Positions 1 to 9,088 of a DNA stretch of 64,000 nt are shown piece after piece (position 1 is the stretch's first letter; each line of letters opens with the position of its first letter). Source of the stretch: Akkermansiaceae bacterium. Its GTDB lineage: Bacteria > Verrucomicrobiota > Verrucomicrobiia > Verrucomicrobiales > Akkermansiaceae. The notes under the pieces are model-generated. The model worked only from the letters and a program-made list of their open reading frames with translations. It did not search any database and was not told the origin of the DNA. The DNA lies in contig CAIVKO010000108.1 of NCBI GenBank assembly GCA_903906515.1, positions 38,096 through 102,095 on the forward strand, given 5' to 3'. The translations under genes were made by a program, and so were the position numbers.

Positions 1-1247
1 ACGCCGGTGTCGTGAGCCAGCATCGCATCTACGGCGGTTTGTTGTTCATCGCGCAGGACACCTATGAAATCCACCGCAAGCGGCGTCCCTTGGGAGCATT
101 CGTCGCGGACCGCCACCTTTACCTTCAGTTCTCCTAACAGAGAAACAAGCTCATCAAAACAGCCTCTGGGCAGAGCGATACACTCCGGGTGATCTTCCGC
201 GCATCCGATGATCCGCGGCTTGTCGTAAGTCGGCAGACGCATCGCCTGGGCCTTGTAAAACTCCGGATTTTGAAATGCCGCGAGACGGATGATCGCATTG
301 CGCAGCGACGGACACAACCCGGCTTTAGGAATATACAACTGATCGCCCGAAACGATTTCCAGATGCTCCGGCATAATTCCGGTCGGCAGCGCGTCGCGTC
401 CGCGAGACGGACGTGCGGTCCAGGGTTCCGGATCGGCCTCATCCATCACGGCCATTTTCACGCCGACAATTCTTCCGCGGCCTTCCGCCTGTTTGACAAT
501 GGTTTCCAAACTCCGAGTAGTGACACGCCCCAATTCTGCTAGATACGCCCACTGGTCTTCTATCGGAACAAACGCATCATCGATAAATACGCTATTGCCC
601 GCATCGCGCGCGGATTTTTGCAATGGCAGCGCGATCAGATTACCAAATCCACCCTTGGGCAGCGTGTCCTGATTTGGGAAAAACCGGTCGTAGGAGTGCA
701 ATCCCACTTCCGGCCTGTGCTCCATGGTTTCCGTTAAGAGATGCGCACCCAGCTTTCTCGCCTGCACGGCCGGGACCGCCTCGGAGAAAAACAGCCACAC
801 ATGCCCGCCATTGCCGGACCGCGAGCGTTCAAGCGCTGCCGGCATGTCCATGCGTCGACAGGTTTCCAGATACGCAGCCGAATCATCCTGCCAATGATCG
901 CCATCGAAATCCACCGCAAGAAACCAACACCGCTCGTCCAGCGTCATCGGATAGACGCCCATCACGAAAGCGTTCCTACGGTCGTCAGTTCCGGACAAAT
1001 GCCAGCGCACCACCTCATCGGTCACCGGCAGAAACTTCTGGCAGGCACACTCACTACAGCGGATCTTCGGCTTTTCGCAAACTCCCCTCACCCACTCGTT
1101 ACCACAGGCCGGTTGATAACCAGACTTCCCGGTTTTCGCGCTCTCAAACCTGCGCGCATGGACTTCCTCCCGCCCGCGGAATAGGGATCGGAACAACGCG
1201 ATCTTTTCCTCCACCGGGGATTTCTGATGAATCGCGCCGATGTCCAT
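1..1247 (-). CDS. TOTE-type primase/helicase protein, N-terminal 415 residues (cut by the left edge)
   Basis: Reverse-strand translation stays open for 415 codons from ATG at 1247, which has an in-frame TAA two codons upstream, to the window edge. Residues 15-36 match the IALFRSLFRGRE-type opening of the primase domain found in TOTE conflict systems. A cysteine cluster (C48, C57, C64, C67, C69) resembles a zinc knuckle. Residues 110-115 (LAVDFD) give the DxD metal motif of archaeo-eukaryotic primases, and SGNGGH ending at H149 gives the second core motif; D187 and D194 are candidate further acids. From about residue 397 (LRDEQQTAVDAML) a DEAD/DEAH helicase domain begins and runs out of the window. 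The gene follows a TauE-like gene by 30 bp on the same strand. The family assignment is from recognised motifs, not a search. The role, proposed in the literature as selfish-element or phage conflict, is inferred. Confidence 0.82.
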   Translation of the reverse strand, partial: MDIGAIHQKSPVEEKIALFRSLFRGREEVHARRFESAKTGKSGYQPACGNEWVRGVCEKPKIRCSECACQKFLPVTDEVVRWHLSGTDDRRNAFVMGVYPMTLDERCWFLAVDFDGDHWQDDSAAYLETCRRMDMPAALERSRSGNGGHVWLFFSEAVPAVQARKLGAHLLTETMEHRPEVGLHSYDRFFPNQDTLPKGGFGNLIALPLQKSARDAGNSVFIDDAFVPIEDQWAYLAELGRVTTRSLETIVKQAEGRGRIVGVKMAVMDEADPEPWTARPSRGRDALPTGIMPEHLEIVSGDQLYIPKAGLCPSLRNAIIRLAAFQNPEFYKAQAMRLPTYDKPRIIGCAEDHPECIALPRGCFDELVSLLGELKVKVAVRDECSQGTPLAVDFIGVLRDEQQTAVDAMLAHDTG

Positions 1248-1277
1248 GCTCTTTTATCCGGCAAAAAGAAAGTTTCC

Positions 1278-1640
1278 TCAGGCTTTCCACAGCATTCGCG
1301 CGCCGAAAACCACCAATACCAAACCAAAGACACGGGTGAGCGTCTGGTTGCTGAGGGAGCGCATGAGATCGCTTCCATACCATGCGGCGATCGCGGAGGC
1401 CACACCGACCGCCGCGACGATTTTCCAATCAATGAGCTTGTTGGTGCGGTTGTTGTTGAGGGTGGCGACGATGGAAATGATGATGATGATCGCCATCGAT
1501 GTCGCGACGGCGCGTTTGTGATCCAGGCCTAACAACCCAACGAACGCAGGCACCATCACGATGCCGCCGCCGACGCCGCAAAGCGCGCCGAGCAGACCTG
1601 CGGCGATGCCGATGAGAGATGCGGTGATCACGAGTTTCAT
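1278..1640 (-). CDS. Half-size TauE/SafE (TSUP) family membrane transporter
   Basis: 120 residues starting MKLVITASLIG, almost entirely hydrophobic with about four membrane segments. The glycine-rich CGVGGGIVMVP motif near residue 20 is typical of the TSUP/DUF81 family of sulfite, sulfoacetate or other anion exporters. Full-length members have two such halves (about 250 residues), so this single-repeat protein probably works as a dimer. The ATG overlaps the holA stop by four bases (ATGA), suggesting translational coupling. The substrate cannot be told from sequence. Confidence 0.8.
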   Translation of the reverse strand: MKLVITASLIGIAAGLLGALCGVGGGIVMVPAFVGLLGLDHKRAVATSMAIIIIISIVATLNNNRTNKLIDWKIVAAVGVASAIAAWYGSDLMRSLSNQTLTRVFGLVLVVFGARMLWKA

Positions 1641-2803
1641 CGGCGGGCGACCGCAGGGCGGCGGTTCGGGGTCTTGCGGGCTGAGGCGATTTCCACGATC
1701 AACCGGTGCAGGATGAGACGGTGGTCGAGACCGGTGGTGACCAGGGCTTGGTCGGCTTTCAGTGTGGCTTCCATGACATTTTGCAGGCCTTCGATATCGA
1801 AGTTCGCGGCATTCGGCAGGGCGAGGAAAATCGGAAACACATTCACACCGCTGCCGTCCTTTTTCTGTGGCAGCCACGCCCGGTCGTTTTCCGGCAGGCG
1901 GTTGAGGGCCCCGGCAAACGCCTGATAGTTCCCGGTCGGCGTTTTGAATTTCTCCACGATGAGCTTGGCCATGTAGAGGTTTCTAACTACTCCGATAATC
2001 GACGCGCGCATGATACCGATGGCGGATTCATCCGCGCCGAGCTGCTGGTCGATGAGTTGGATGGCGCGGGCGGCGTTGCCGGTTTGGATGGCCTTGCCGA
2101 TCTCGAAGACTACCGCCGCGCGGCTGAGTGGAACCAGCACGTTCACATCATTCTCGGTGATGGTGCGGCGCTCCGGCCCGAGATAAAGATCGAGTTTTTC
2201 GAGTTCGTTGCCGATTTGCTGTGATTGCTCGCCGGCCAGCAGGATAAAGACCGCCAGCGCGTCCGGTTCGAAATCCAGCCCTAACTCGGCAGCCCGCTGG
2301 GTGACCAGTGTGGCCACTTGGTCCTGCCAGTCATCGCGGCTGGTATCGATGCGGTCATGCACTTGGACCTCCGCGGATTTCTCGATGAATTTCCAGAAAC
2401 CCCGGCGCTTGTCGACGCCTTGGGCGGTGAGCAGGAACTTCACGCCCTGCGGAATGCCTTTTTCCAAGGTGGCACGCAGGCTTTCCACTCCGGCCTCGGT
2501 GCGTTGCGAGCGACCGGTGACGTTATCGCCCAGGAAATTCACATTGCGCAGCCAGACCACCTTGTCGCCACCGAACATTGGCAGCGTGAGCAGCGATTGC
2601 ACCGTGGTCGCACAGATCTCATACGCGGAATCAGAATTATCGGAGGTACCATCGATCGTCTCATGGGTAAATCCGTCGTCATTTCCGCCCGTGAGCTCGT
2701 TATAAAGCATCAACGCCTGCTCGCGGACCATGCCGTCATCGCTACCCACCACCGCGAAAAAATTTCCGGTGGGTTGGGAGGATGATTTTGCTTTCGCGGC
2801 CAC
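1637..2803 (-). CDS. holA: DNA polymerase III delta subunit
   Basis: 388 residues. It looks like the clamp-loader delta subunit, which opens the beta sliding clamp during replication. The N-terminal part (FFAVVGSDDGMVREQALML) matches the HolA domain, followed by SLLTLPMFGGDKVVWLRN and the long helical collar region (QQIGNELEKLDLYL, ADESAIGIMRASI). Delta lacks an active Walker A, and none is seen here. The length is in the usual 330-390 range. It is divergently oriented to lysC, with about 130 bp between them. The C-terminal tail is basic (TPNRRPAVARR). Confidence 0.88.
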   Translation of the reverse strand: MAAKAKSSSQPTGNFFAVVGSDDGMVREQALMLYNELTGGNDDGFTHETIDGTSDNSDSAYEICATTVQSLLTLPMFGGDKVVWLRNVNFLGDNVTGRSQRTEAGVESLRATLEKGIPQGVKFLLTAQGVDKRRGFWKFIEKSAEVQVHDRIDTSRDDWQDQVATLVTQRAAELGLDFEPDALAVFILLAGEQSQQIGNELEKLDLYLGPERRTITENDVNVLVPLSRAAVVFEIGKAIQTGNAARAIQLIDQQLGADESAIGIMRASIIGVVRNLYMAKLIVEKFKTPTGNYQAFAGALNRLPENDRAWLPQKKDGSGVNVFPIFLALPNAANFDIEGLQNVMEATLKADQALVTTGLDHRLILHRLIVEIASARKTPNRRPAVARR

Positions 2804-2852
2804 GCGATGGTGTTAAACCCGAAAACGGAAATTGAAACCACGAAAATCAAGC

Positions 2853-2876
2853 GATTTGAAATTTGCATCTCAATTT
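2853..2876. repeat. AT-rich intergenic repeat (TTTGAAAT family), copy 1
   Basis: In the holA-lysC intergenic space. It contains GATTTGAAATTTGCATCTCA, which resembles the AT-rich segments at 9043-9071 and 39871-39899. Its function is unknown; it may simply supply AT-rich promoter DNA. Confidence 0.4.
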
Positions 2877-2932
2877 CTTTCGATTTTCTTGCCAACCCCG
2901 CGCCGTTCCCCTTCACTCTCCGCCGCTTCACC

Positions 2933-4159
2933 ATGGCTCTCATCGTTCAAAAATACGGCGGCACATCCGTCGGCTCACTCGACCGCATCCGCAATGTCGC
3001 GTCACGGATGAAACGCACCCGCGACGAAGGCAACCAGGTCGTGGCCGTGGTTTCCGCCATGTCCGGCGTCACGGACGGCCTGATCAAAATGGCCAAGGAC
3101 CTCTCAGAAAACCCGAGCGAACGCGAGTTGGACGTGTTGCTGGCCACCGGCGAGCAACAATCGATCGCCTTGGTCGCGATGGCTCTTCAGGAACAAGGCG
3201 TGGACTCCGCATCGATCACCGGACGTCAAGCGGGCATCACGACCACCGGCTCCCACACCCGTGGCCGCATCCTCAACATGGACCCCTCTCTCATGCAGGT
3301 TTTCCTCGATGAAGGAAAAACCCTCGTCGTCGCCGGCTTCCAAGGCGTCACTCCGGACGGCATGATCCACACCCTCGGTCGCGGAGGATCCGACCTCACC
3401 GCCATCGCTGTGGCCGCCGCACTCAAGGCGGATGTCTGCCAGATCCTCACCGATGTGGACGGCGTCTATACCTGCGATCCGCGGATCGTCAAAAACGCCC
3501 GCAAACTGCCGGAAATCTCCTATGACGAAATGCTGGAAATGGCTTCTTCCGGCTCCAAGGTCATGCAATCCCGCTCAGTCGAATTCGCCAAGAAATTCGG
3601 CGTCGTCTTCGAAGTCCGCTCCTCACTCAACGATAACCCCGGCACCCTCGTGTTAGAAGAACATCCCAACATGGAAAACGTCGTCATCCGCGGCGTCTCG
3701 ATCGAACGCTCGCAGGCACGCGTCACCATCACCGGCATTCCCGACGCCCCCGGCATGTCCGGTCGCATCCTCGGTGCCCTAGGCGACGCGGAAATCAATT
3801 TGGACATGATCATTTCCAACATCGCGCACGACGGCTTCGCCCGCCATTCGTTCACGATGCACTCGAACGATCTCGGCAAGGCTCAGGCCGCGCTCAAGCC
3901 CGTGCTCGCCGACCTCGCGCCAAACTCGAAAATCGAGACGGAAGCCGGCATTGCCAAGCTTTCCGCCGTCGGCATCGGCATGCGTTCTCACTCCGGCGTG
4001 GCTGCCACGATGTTCAAAGCGCTCGGCGATGCTGGCATCAACATCGGCATGATCTCCACTTCGGAAATCAAGATTGCCGTCACCGTCGATGAACCGCGCA
4101 TCGAAGACGCCGCCCGCGCCGTACACGACGCCTTCGGTCTCGATAAGGCCCCGGCCTGA
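2933..4159 (+). CDS. lysC: Aspartate kinase
   Basis: 408 residues. Phosphorylates L-aspartate, the first step towards lysine, diaminopimelate, methionine and threonine. The ATG at 2933 (MALIVQKYGGTSVGS) is chosen because KYGGTS is the family's N-terminal nucleotide-binding motif and lies at residues 7-12; an in-frame start further upstream would add unrelated residues. The kinase domain spans about 1-245 with the GRGGSDLTA motif. Two ACT domains follow (about 265-335 and 345-405), which normally bind lysine or threonine for feedback inhibition. It stands alone with no other pathway genes nearby. This is the monofunctional LysC type; no homoserine dehydrogenase is fused. Confidence 0.95.
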   Translation: MALIVQKYGGTSVGSLDRIRNVASRMKRTRDEGNQVVAVVSAMSGVTDGLIKMAKDLSENPSERELDVLLATGEQQSIALVAMALQEQGVDSASITGRQAGITTTGSHTRGRILNMDPSLMQVFLDEGKTLVVAGFQGVTPDGMIHTLGRGGSDLTAIAVAAALKADVCQILTDVDGVYTCDPRIVKNARKLPEISYDEMLEMASSGSKVMQSRSVEFAKKFGVVFEVRSSLNDNPGTLVLEEHPNMENVVIRGVSIERSQARVTITGIPDAPGMSGRILGALGDAEINLDMIISNIAHDGFARHSFTMHSNDLGKAQAALKPVLADLAPNSKIETEAGIAKLSAVGIGMRSHSGVAATMFKALGDAGINIGMISTSEIKIAVTVDEPRIEDAARAVHDAFGLDKAPA

Positions 4160-4176
4160 TCGGTGCGGCCGACCGC

Positions 4177-5160
4177 TCATGATTTCGTGGCGAGCAGGGA
4201 GAATTCCTTGTGATGCACGGCTAGCTGCTGGAGGCGCATGTGGGTGAACCCCATACCTGCGAGAGATTCAAACCATCGTGCTTTGTCCGCGATCTGCATG
4301 ATGTCCGTGAGTTTCAGAGTGATGAGGACTCCCCGTATCTCCGGGGCCATCTTGCAAAAACGCGCACATTCCCTGAGCACGACATCGGGCGATTGGTTCA
4401 TATCGGACATAAACCAGGTCACGCCGTGACCGAGGTCGCGTTTGCTTACCAGCGCGGCGGGTTTCCGGCAGTGGAAAAACCACGGCTCGCGGCCCGCAGC
4501 ACCGTCACGATTGTCGATGGCGGATGAGACCACGACATCCGCCATTTTTGCAGGGTCCACGCCAATGACGGAAACACCGCGCCGCAACAACGCGAGCACG
4601 ACTCCGCCGGGAGCGCATCCGAGTTCAACCACGATGTCGGCAGGCGTGAATTCCAATCCAAAAAAGCGCACAGCCTCCTCCAATTTCAACCACGCGCGGG
4701 AAGGAGAATCCACCGGCATCAAAATCCCCGAATCGCCCGCCGGATCTGGACTGAGAAATGGCGTGTGGCGGTGAATGCCCGACCAAAATTCCGCAGACCC
4801 CAACTCGACGACCGTGCCGATGATTTCCCCGACCTGCGGACGGGCCTCGCATGGCAGTCCCTGCATTTTCCGCTCGAAATACCTGGCGTGATGGATCACC
4901 GAAGCCACTTCCAACCGTTCGATCGCCTCTTCGCGCGTCGCTGATTTACCGAGGGACAGGCACAGCCGTCGCGAACAGGCGAGTTGGACATCCAGCGATT
5001 CCAGCGAAAACGGAGCATCCACCTTGAAGGTCACAAATCCACGCCGTTGGTATCCGGACCTCCATCCGAGGCGCATCGCCTCCACCTCCTGCTTCAGCCC
5101 ATTTTCTGAACCCGGATTACCCAAGGAAAACACAAATTCGGATGCTAGTGGATCAGCCAT
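4177..5160 (-). CDS. RlmM-like FtsJ-family 2'-O-methyltransferase
   Basis: 327 residues from the ATG at 5160. The C-terminal half is a Rossmann SAM methyltransferase of the RrmJ/FtsJ class: motif I VVELGCAPGGVVLALLRRG, then VIGVDPAKM, WFMSDMNQSP (acidic residue), GVLITLKL (lysine) and HHKEFSLLA (final K/E). These correspond to the K-D-K-E tetrad region. The N-terminal half (about 1-150) looks like the THUMP-like part of RlmM, which methylates C2498 of 23S rRNA. It is slightly shorter than E. coli RlmM (366). The gene is convergent with lysC and divergent from the Sel1 gene. The substrate is inferred from family resemblance. Confidence 0.72.
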   Translation of the reverse strand: MADPLASEFVFSLGNPGSENGLKQEVEAMRLGWRSGYQRRGFVTFKVDAPFSLESLDVQLACSRRLCLSLGKSATREEAIERLEVASVIHHARYFERKMQGLPCEARPQVGEIIGTVVELGSAEFWSGIHRHTPFLSPDPAGDSGILMPVDSPSRAWLKLEEAVRFFGLEFTPADIVVELGCAPGGVVLALLRRGVSVIGVDPAKMADVVVSSAIDNRDGAAGREPWFFHCRKPAALVSKRDLGHGVTWFMSDMNQSPDVVLRECARFCKMAPEIRGVLITLKLTDIMQIADKARWFESLAGMGFTHMRLQQLAVHHKEFSLLATKS

Positions 5161-5288
5161 GGATTTCGTCTGCGATTTGCCATCACGGTCCGCTGAGACT
5201 AGCAGCCTTAAGCACTTGGCACAACCACTCAGAATAATTTTGAAGAATCCAGCTTGCTTTTTTTTAAAAAATATCCGATGTGAAGCCC

Positions 5289-6857
5289 ATGCGTCACCGT
5301 ATAATCCCCAATATTCTGTTGTTATCGTTCTTGGCTTTGCCCGCACAAGCCGCTGTTTCATTGCCGACCAATAATACCGTCGCAATGCCTACCGAGGCTG
5401 AAGGGCCGGCCAAAGCCGCGATGGAAGCATTCCAATACGGACGTCATGCCAAGGCCATAGAACTCGCCACCCCACTTGCGGAAAAGGGGAATGCTGAGGC
5501 ACTCTATCTGCTCGGATTCGCCTATGAGTCCGGCAAGGGCGTGGATGCATCCAAGGAAAAAGCTCTGGAATATTACCGCAAAGCCGCCGCTGGCAAACAC
5601 AAGGACGCCATCTATCGCATGTCCTTCATTCTGCTTGCCTCAGACAAGGAAGAAGAACGCGAACAAGCCCGGCAGGTGCTCGAAGGTGCCGCCAAGGATG
5701 ATCCAGCGGTGGCTGCCCGCATTCTCGGCGAAGCCTACTTACGCGGCCGCCTTTCCCCGACAGCGGATCCGGACAAGGCTATTTTCTGGTGGAAACGCGG
5801 AGCGGATGCCGGCGATGTCGCTTCCATGCTTCTCGTCGCCCGGTTTTATGAAGGCCAGTTCGGCTTCCCGGAATTGAAAAACCCGAAAGAAGCGCTTGAT
5901 AGCTACGCCAAGGCCGCAGGCCTCGGTAATGCCGGTGCCATGGCAGCCTTGGGTTCCCGCCTGTTGAGCGGTGACGAAAAAATCCGCGATGAGAAAAAAG
6001 GCCGCGAGTGGCTCAAAAAAGCCATCGATGCCAAGGAATACGCCGGATACCTCGCGCTTGGCGACTACGAGGAAAACGTCAAAAAAGATCTCAAGGCCGC
6101 TCTCGCCGAATATGAGCGCGGTAAAGACGCCGGCCAAATGGACTGCATGATTCGCACCGCCGATTTTTACTTTGAAGGAAAAGGCACTGAAAAAGACAAG
6201 GCCCGCGGCCTGGCCTTGCTGACCAAAGCCGCAGAAGCCGGCAACCCGATGGCCAATTTCCGCGTCGCCGTACAAATCCTCTCCGTGGAAAAACCGGATC
6301 TGCTTGCTGGATACAAATACCTGCTCGCCGCCGCAAGCGGCAACCTCGTCGAAGCCCAGAACGAACTCGCCCTGCTCTACCTCTCCGGGAAACTCGCCAC
6401 TGCGGATGGCCCCGCCGGTGTGGCTTGGCTCACCCGAGCCGCTCAAAACGGTTATGCCCAAGCACAAAACAACCTCGGTGCCCTCTACGAGCGAGGAGCA
6501 GGCGGCGTGACTCAAAGCATTGAAAACGCCGGCCAACTCTACGCCCTGGCAGCCAATCAAGGCCACGGACCGGCCACTCTCGCCCTCGCCCGACTCATCA
6601 ACGAAGGCATCGGCACCAAGTCGGATCCCATCAAAGCATGGGCACTTGCCACACTCGCTGTGGAACGAGGCGAGAAAGATGCGGAAAAACTCGTCACCGA
6701 AATCGGCGGCAAACTCAACGCGAAAGAAATCGCCGAGGCCAAAAAAACTCTTGAGGACATCAAGTCCGGCAAAACCGAAGCGCCGAAGACCGATGATCCA
6801 AAGAATCCAAAAACCGGCGAGCCCAAGGTGACACCCAAGGCCAACAAGCCCAAGTAG
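5289..6857 (+). CDS. Exported Sel1-repeat protein
   Basis: 522 residues from ATG 5289; a GTG three codons upstream (5280) is an alternative start. The N-terminus is a clear signal peptide (IIPNILLLSFLALPAQA). The rest is a chain of about ten Sel1-like (TPR-type) repeats with the pattern A...LG..YE.G.G....DP.KA..W..KAA. Examples include ALYLLGFAYESGKGV, ARFYEGQFG and AQNNLGALYERGAGG. The last 50 residues are Lys/Pro/Thr-rich and probably disordered. Sel1 proteins are scaffolds for protein-protein interaction. The specific partner is unknown, and the neighbours do not suggest one. Confidence 0.85.
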   Translation: MRHRIIPNILLLSFLALPAQAAVSLPTNNTVAMPTEAEGPAKAAMEAFQYGRHAKAIELATPLAEKGNAEALYLLGFAYESGKGVDASKEKALEYYRKAAAGKHKDAIYRMSFILLASDKEEEREQARQVLEGAAKDDPAVAARILGEAYLRGRLSPTADPDKAIFWWKRGADAGDVASMLLVARFYEGQFGFPELKNPKEALDSYAKAAGLGNAGAMAALGSRLLSGDEKIRDEKKGREWLKKAIDAKEYAGYLALGDYEENVKKDLKAALAEYERGKDAGQMDCMIRTADFYFEGKGTEKDKARGLALLTKAAEAGNPMANFRVAVQILSVEKPDLLAGYKYLLAAASGNLVEAQNELALLYLSGKLATADGPAGVAWLTRAAQNGYAQAQNNLGALYERGAGGVTQSIENAGQLYALAANQGHGPATLALARLINEGIGTKSDPIKAWALATLAVERGEKDAEKLVTEIGGKLNAKEIAEAKKTLEDIKSGKTEAPKTDDPKNPKTGEPKVTPKANKPK

Positions 6858-6860
6858 GGG

Positions 6861-7044
6861 AGGCAGGCTGGGACCGTCTCTCCGGACGGTCCACGCAAAA
6901 AAAATCCGAATGAGTGAATCGGAACGGTTTTTCTTTCTCGGTCCATTCACGCGGACCGCTCGGAACACCTTGGCCGCTAGCAGCAACTCTACTCATCCGC
7001 GCAGCGCATACCGAATAGCCGCCAGGCAAAGACGGTCCATGCCA
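6861..7044. repeat. Dispersed inverted-repeat element, copy A (diverged)
   Basis: Left arm AGGCAGGCTGGGACCGTC and a TCCGGACGGTCC core. The right arm has GCGGACCGCTCGG and, after about 65 bp, GACGGTCCATGCC. The same left and right ends occur at 18678-18816 and 28504-28640. GGACCGTC-TCTCCG-GACGGTCC at 6871-6892 is itself a perfect 8-bp stem directly after the Sel1 gene; no T-run follows it, so it is not a classic intrinsic terminator. This copy has an insertion in its right arm. The rest of the 6858-7349 gap holds no convincing gene. Confidence 0.6.
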
Positions 7045-7238
7045 ACCCCACCAAGACAATCCCGGCCCATCGCGTTCAAGCGGAACGCGCCGCGTCTCAT
7101 CTCTTCCAGATTCATCGACGAAGAATTACATCCGCAAACCGCGCTCCAGTTCTATCCAGAATGCAGATGAATTGTCATGGTGTTTACAATTCATCAAAGA
7201 ATCCTCTGGAATTGGAAAATTCCTTATATCTTACGATG

Positions 7239-7254
7239 TGGCAGGTTGACAGCA
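7239..7254 (+). promoter_or_regulatory. Possible sigma-54 promoter upstream of the secretion/pilus block
   Basis: TGGCAGGTTGACAGCA keeps the GG and GC dinucleotides exactly ten bases apart, as in the -24/-12 consensus TGGCAC-N5-TTGCA. The TT before GC is not conserved. It lies 96 bp before the GTG of the first ATPase gene, and pilus operons are often sigma-54 dependent. A TTGACA hexamer overlaps it, so a sigma-70 reading is also possible. Confidence 0.3.
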
Positions 7255-7349
7255 AGGGAGGGCTTGACCAATGTCCCCAACATGGCGCTAAGAAATAGTC
7301 TGGTGCAACGCCCCCTTTATAAAAACTCCTTTTAAGGACACTCATCGCT

Positions 7350-9029
7350 GTGTTTTCCAACGAAGAATACCTCGCAGAATTACTCACCGAAGCCGGTCTG
7401 GTGAGCCCGGATGATATTTCCCGTGCCCGAAACTCGCTTTCCGGGGGAGAAACAATCATCGAGCACCTTCTGAACCACACCACCCTCACCCAAGATGGCG
7501 TGGCCCGCACGTTTGCCGCGAATGCGGGTATTCCGTTCGTCCGCCTCTCAGATCTTACATTCGAACCCGGTATCACCGAGGCGATCTCGGAGGACTCGGC
7601 CAAACGATACCGCGTCATCCCGGTCTCGGACGATGGACTAGCCTTGACCATCGCCATCGCGGACCCCTTGGATTTCGATGCTCTGGATACCCTTCCTCAC
7701 ATCCTCGGGCGGCAATTGAATCTGGTTTGCGCCACCCGTCAGGACATCCAGGACCATCTCCGTCAGTTCTACAATGCCGGAGACCCTGCAGGTGCCCGCT
7801 CACAGGATGGATTCAGTGTTTCCTCCTCGGATTCCGAAGCCGGGGATACCGGGGACGACGCCCCCATCATTCGTCTGGTGCTGCAAATGCTCTCCGAGGC
7901 CTTCCGCGTCCGCGCATCCGACATTCACATCGAACCCTTGGAAACGTCCGTGCGCATCCGCTACCGCCTGGACGGCAAATTGATCCATGTGGACACCCAC
8001 CCGAAAAAACTTCTACCGGCCATCATCGCACGCCTGAAGGTGATGAGCGGCACCATGTCCATCGCAGAAAAACGCCTACCCCAGGACGGCCGCATCCAAC
8101 TTAAAATGGGCGAAAAGGAGGTGGACCTCCGGGTTTCCTCGGTGCCATCTAACCACGGCGAGTCCATCGTCATGCGGATTCTGGACAAGACCGCCCTGCT
8201 GCTTGGCCTGCCCGAACTCGGATTCTTTTCCGATGACCAAACCACCTTCGAGCAGTTGTTAGGCCTACCGGATGGCATCCTGCTCGTCACCGGCCCCACC
8301 GGATCCGGGAAAACCACCACACTCTACGCCTGCCTCAACGTCATCAATAAACCGGATAAAAAAATCATCACCGTGGAAGATCCGGTCGAGTATGAGCTCC
8401 CCGGCATCAACCAGGTCATGGTCAAAACCGATATCGGCATGACCTTCGCCGCCGCACTGCGCGCCATGCTCCGCCAAGCCCCTAACATCATCATGATCGG
8501 GGAAATTCGCGATGCCGAGACTGCGAACATCGCCATCAACGCGTCACTCACCGGTCACTTGGTGTTCTCGACCCTCCACACCAATGACGCACCCTCGGCC
8601 ATCGCGCGTCTTGCCGACATCGGTGTGAAACCGTTCCTCATCGCCTCCGCCGTGCGCGCTGTCCTCGCCCAGCGCCTGGTCCGGAAACTCTGCCCACTGT
8701 GCAAAGGCCCCGCCATACTCACCGACAAAGAAATGCGCGCCCTCTCGCTGGACGCATCACGCATCACTGAAGCCACGATTTTCGGACCGATCGGCTGCGA
8801 CAAGTGCCGCAACAACGGATACAAAGGGCGCATGGGCATCTTCGAACTATTCCTCATCGACGACGAGGTCCGCCAGATGATCAATACCGGCCTCACCACC
8901 ACCCAGCTCCGCCGCCGCGCCCGCGAACTTGGCATGCGCACACTCCGCGAAGACGGCATCCGCAAGGTGCTCGCCGGCATCACATCCGGCAGCGAGGTGG
9001 TCCACGCCACCATGTCGGATGCCGATTGA
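7350..9029 (+). CDS. gspE: GspE/PilB-family assembly ATPase (first of a tandem pair)
   Basis: 559 residues starting at GTG 7350, with an AAGGA ribosome-binding site at 7334-7338. It is a hexameric motor that powers assembly of a type II secretion pseudopilus or type IV pilus at the inner membrane. An N-terminal MshEN-like domain (about 1-150) is followed by the catalytic domain. The latter has a DIHIEPLE Asp/His box, Walker A GPTGSGKTTT (about residue 310), Walker B IMIGEIRDAETA and a His box around HLVFSTLHTND. A tetracysteine zinc motif (CPLCKG...CDKCRNNGYKG) is present near residue 450-490, as in GspE/PilB. It is followed by a paralogous ATPase, gspF and gspG, probably one operon. Confidence 0.92.
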   Translation: MFSNEEYLAELLTEAGLVSPDDISRARNSLSGGETIIEHLLNHTTLTQDGVARTFAANAGIPFVRLSDLTFEPGITEAISEDSAKRYRVIPVSDDGLALTIAIADPLDFDALDTLPHILGRQLNLVCATRQDIQDHLRQFYNAGDPAGARSQDGFSVSSSDSEAGDTGDDAPIIRLVLQMLSEAFRVRASDIHIEPLETSVRIRYRLDGKLIHVDTHPKKLLPAIIARLKVMSGTMSIAEKRLPQDGRIQLKMGEKEVDLRVSSVPSNHGESIVMRILDKTALLLGLPELGFFSDDQTTFEQLLGLPDGILLVTGPTGSGKTTTLYACLNVINKPDKKIITVEDPVEYELPGINQVMVKTDIGMTFAAALRAMLRQAPNIIMIGEIRDAETANIAINASLTGHLVFSTLHTNDAPSAIARLADIGVKPFLIASAVRAVLAQRLVRKLCPLCKGPAILTDKEMRALSLDASRITEATIFGPIGCDKCRNNGYKGRMGIFELFLIDDEVRQMINTGLTTTQLRRRARELGMRTLREDGIRKVLAGITSGSEVVHATMSDAD

Positions 9030-9042
9030 CCGCTCCGCCTCA

Positions 9043-9071
9043 TCTCAAATTTCAAATTTGAAATCTCAAAT
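9043..9071. repeat. AT-rich intergenic repeat (TTTGAAAT family), copy 2
   Basis: TCTCAAATTTCAAATTTGAAATCTCAAAT-type stretch with internal dyad symmetry, in the 59-bp gap between the two ATPase genes. It resembles 39871-39899 in the opposite orientation. Confidence 0.5.
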
Positions 9072-9088
9072 CCCTTTTTGACCGTCCC

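Noticed and set aside
189..1184. Plus-strand open frames of 117-238 codons in the first 1.2 kb
   Set aside because: They are the antisense of the continuous TOTE-type frame and have Arg/Pro-rich, family-less translations.
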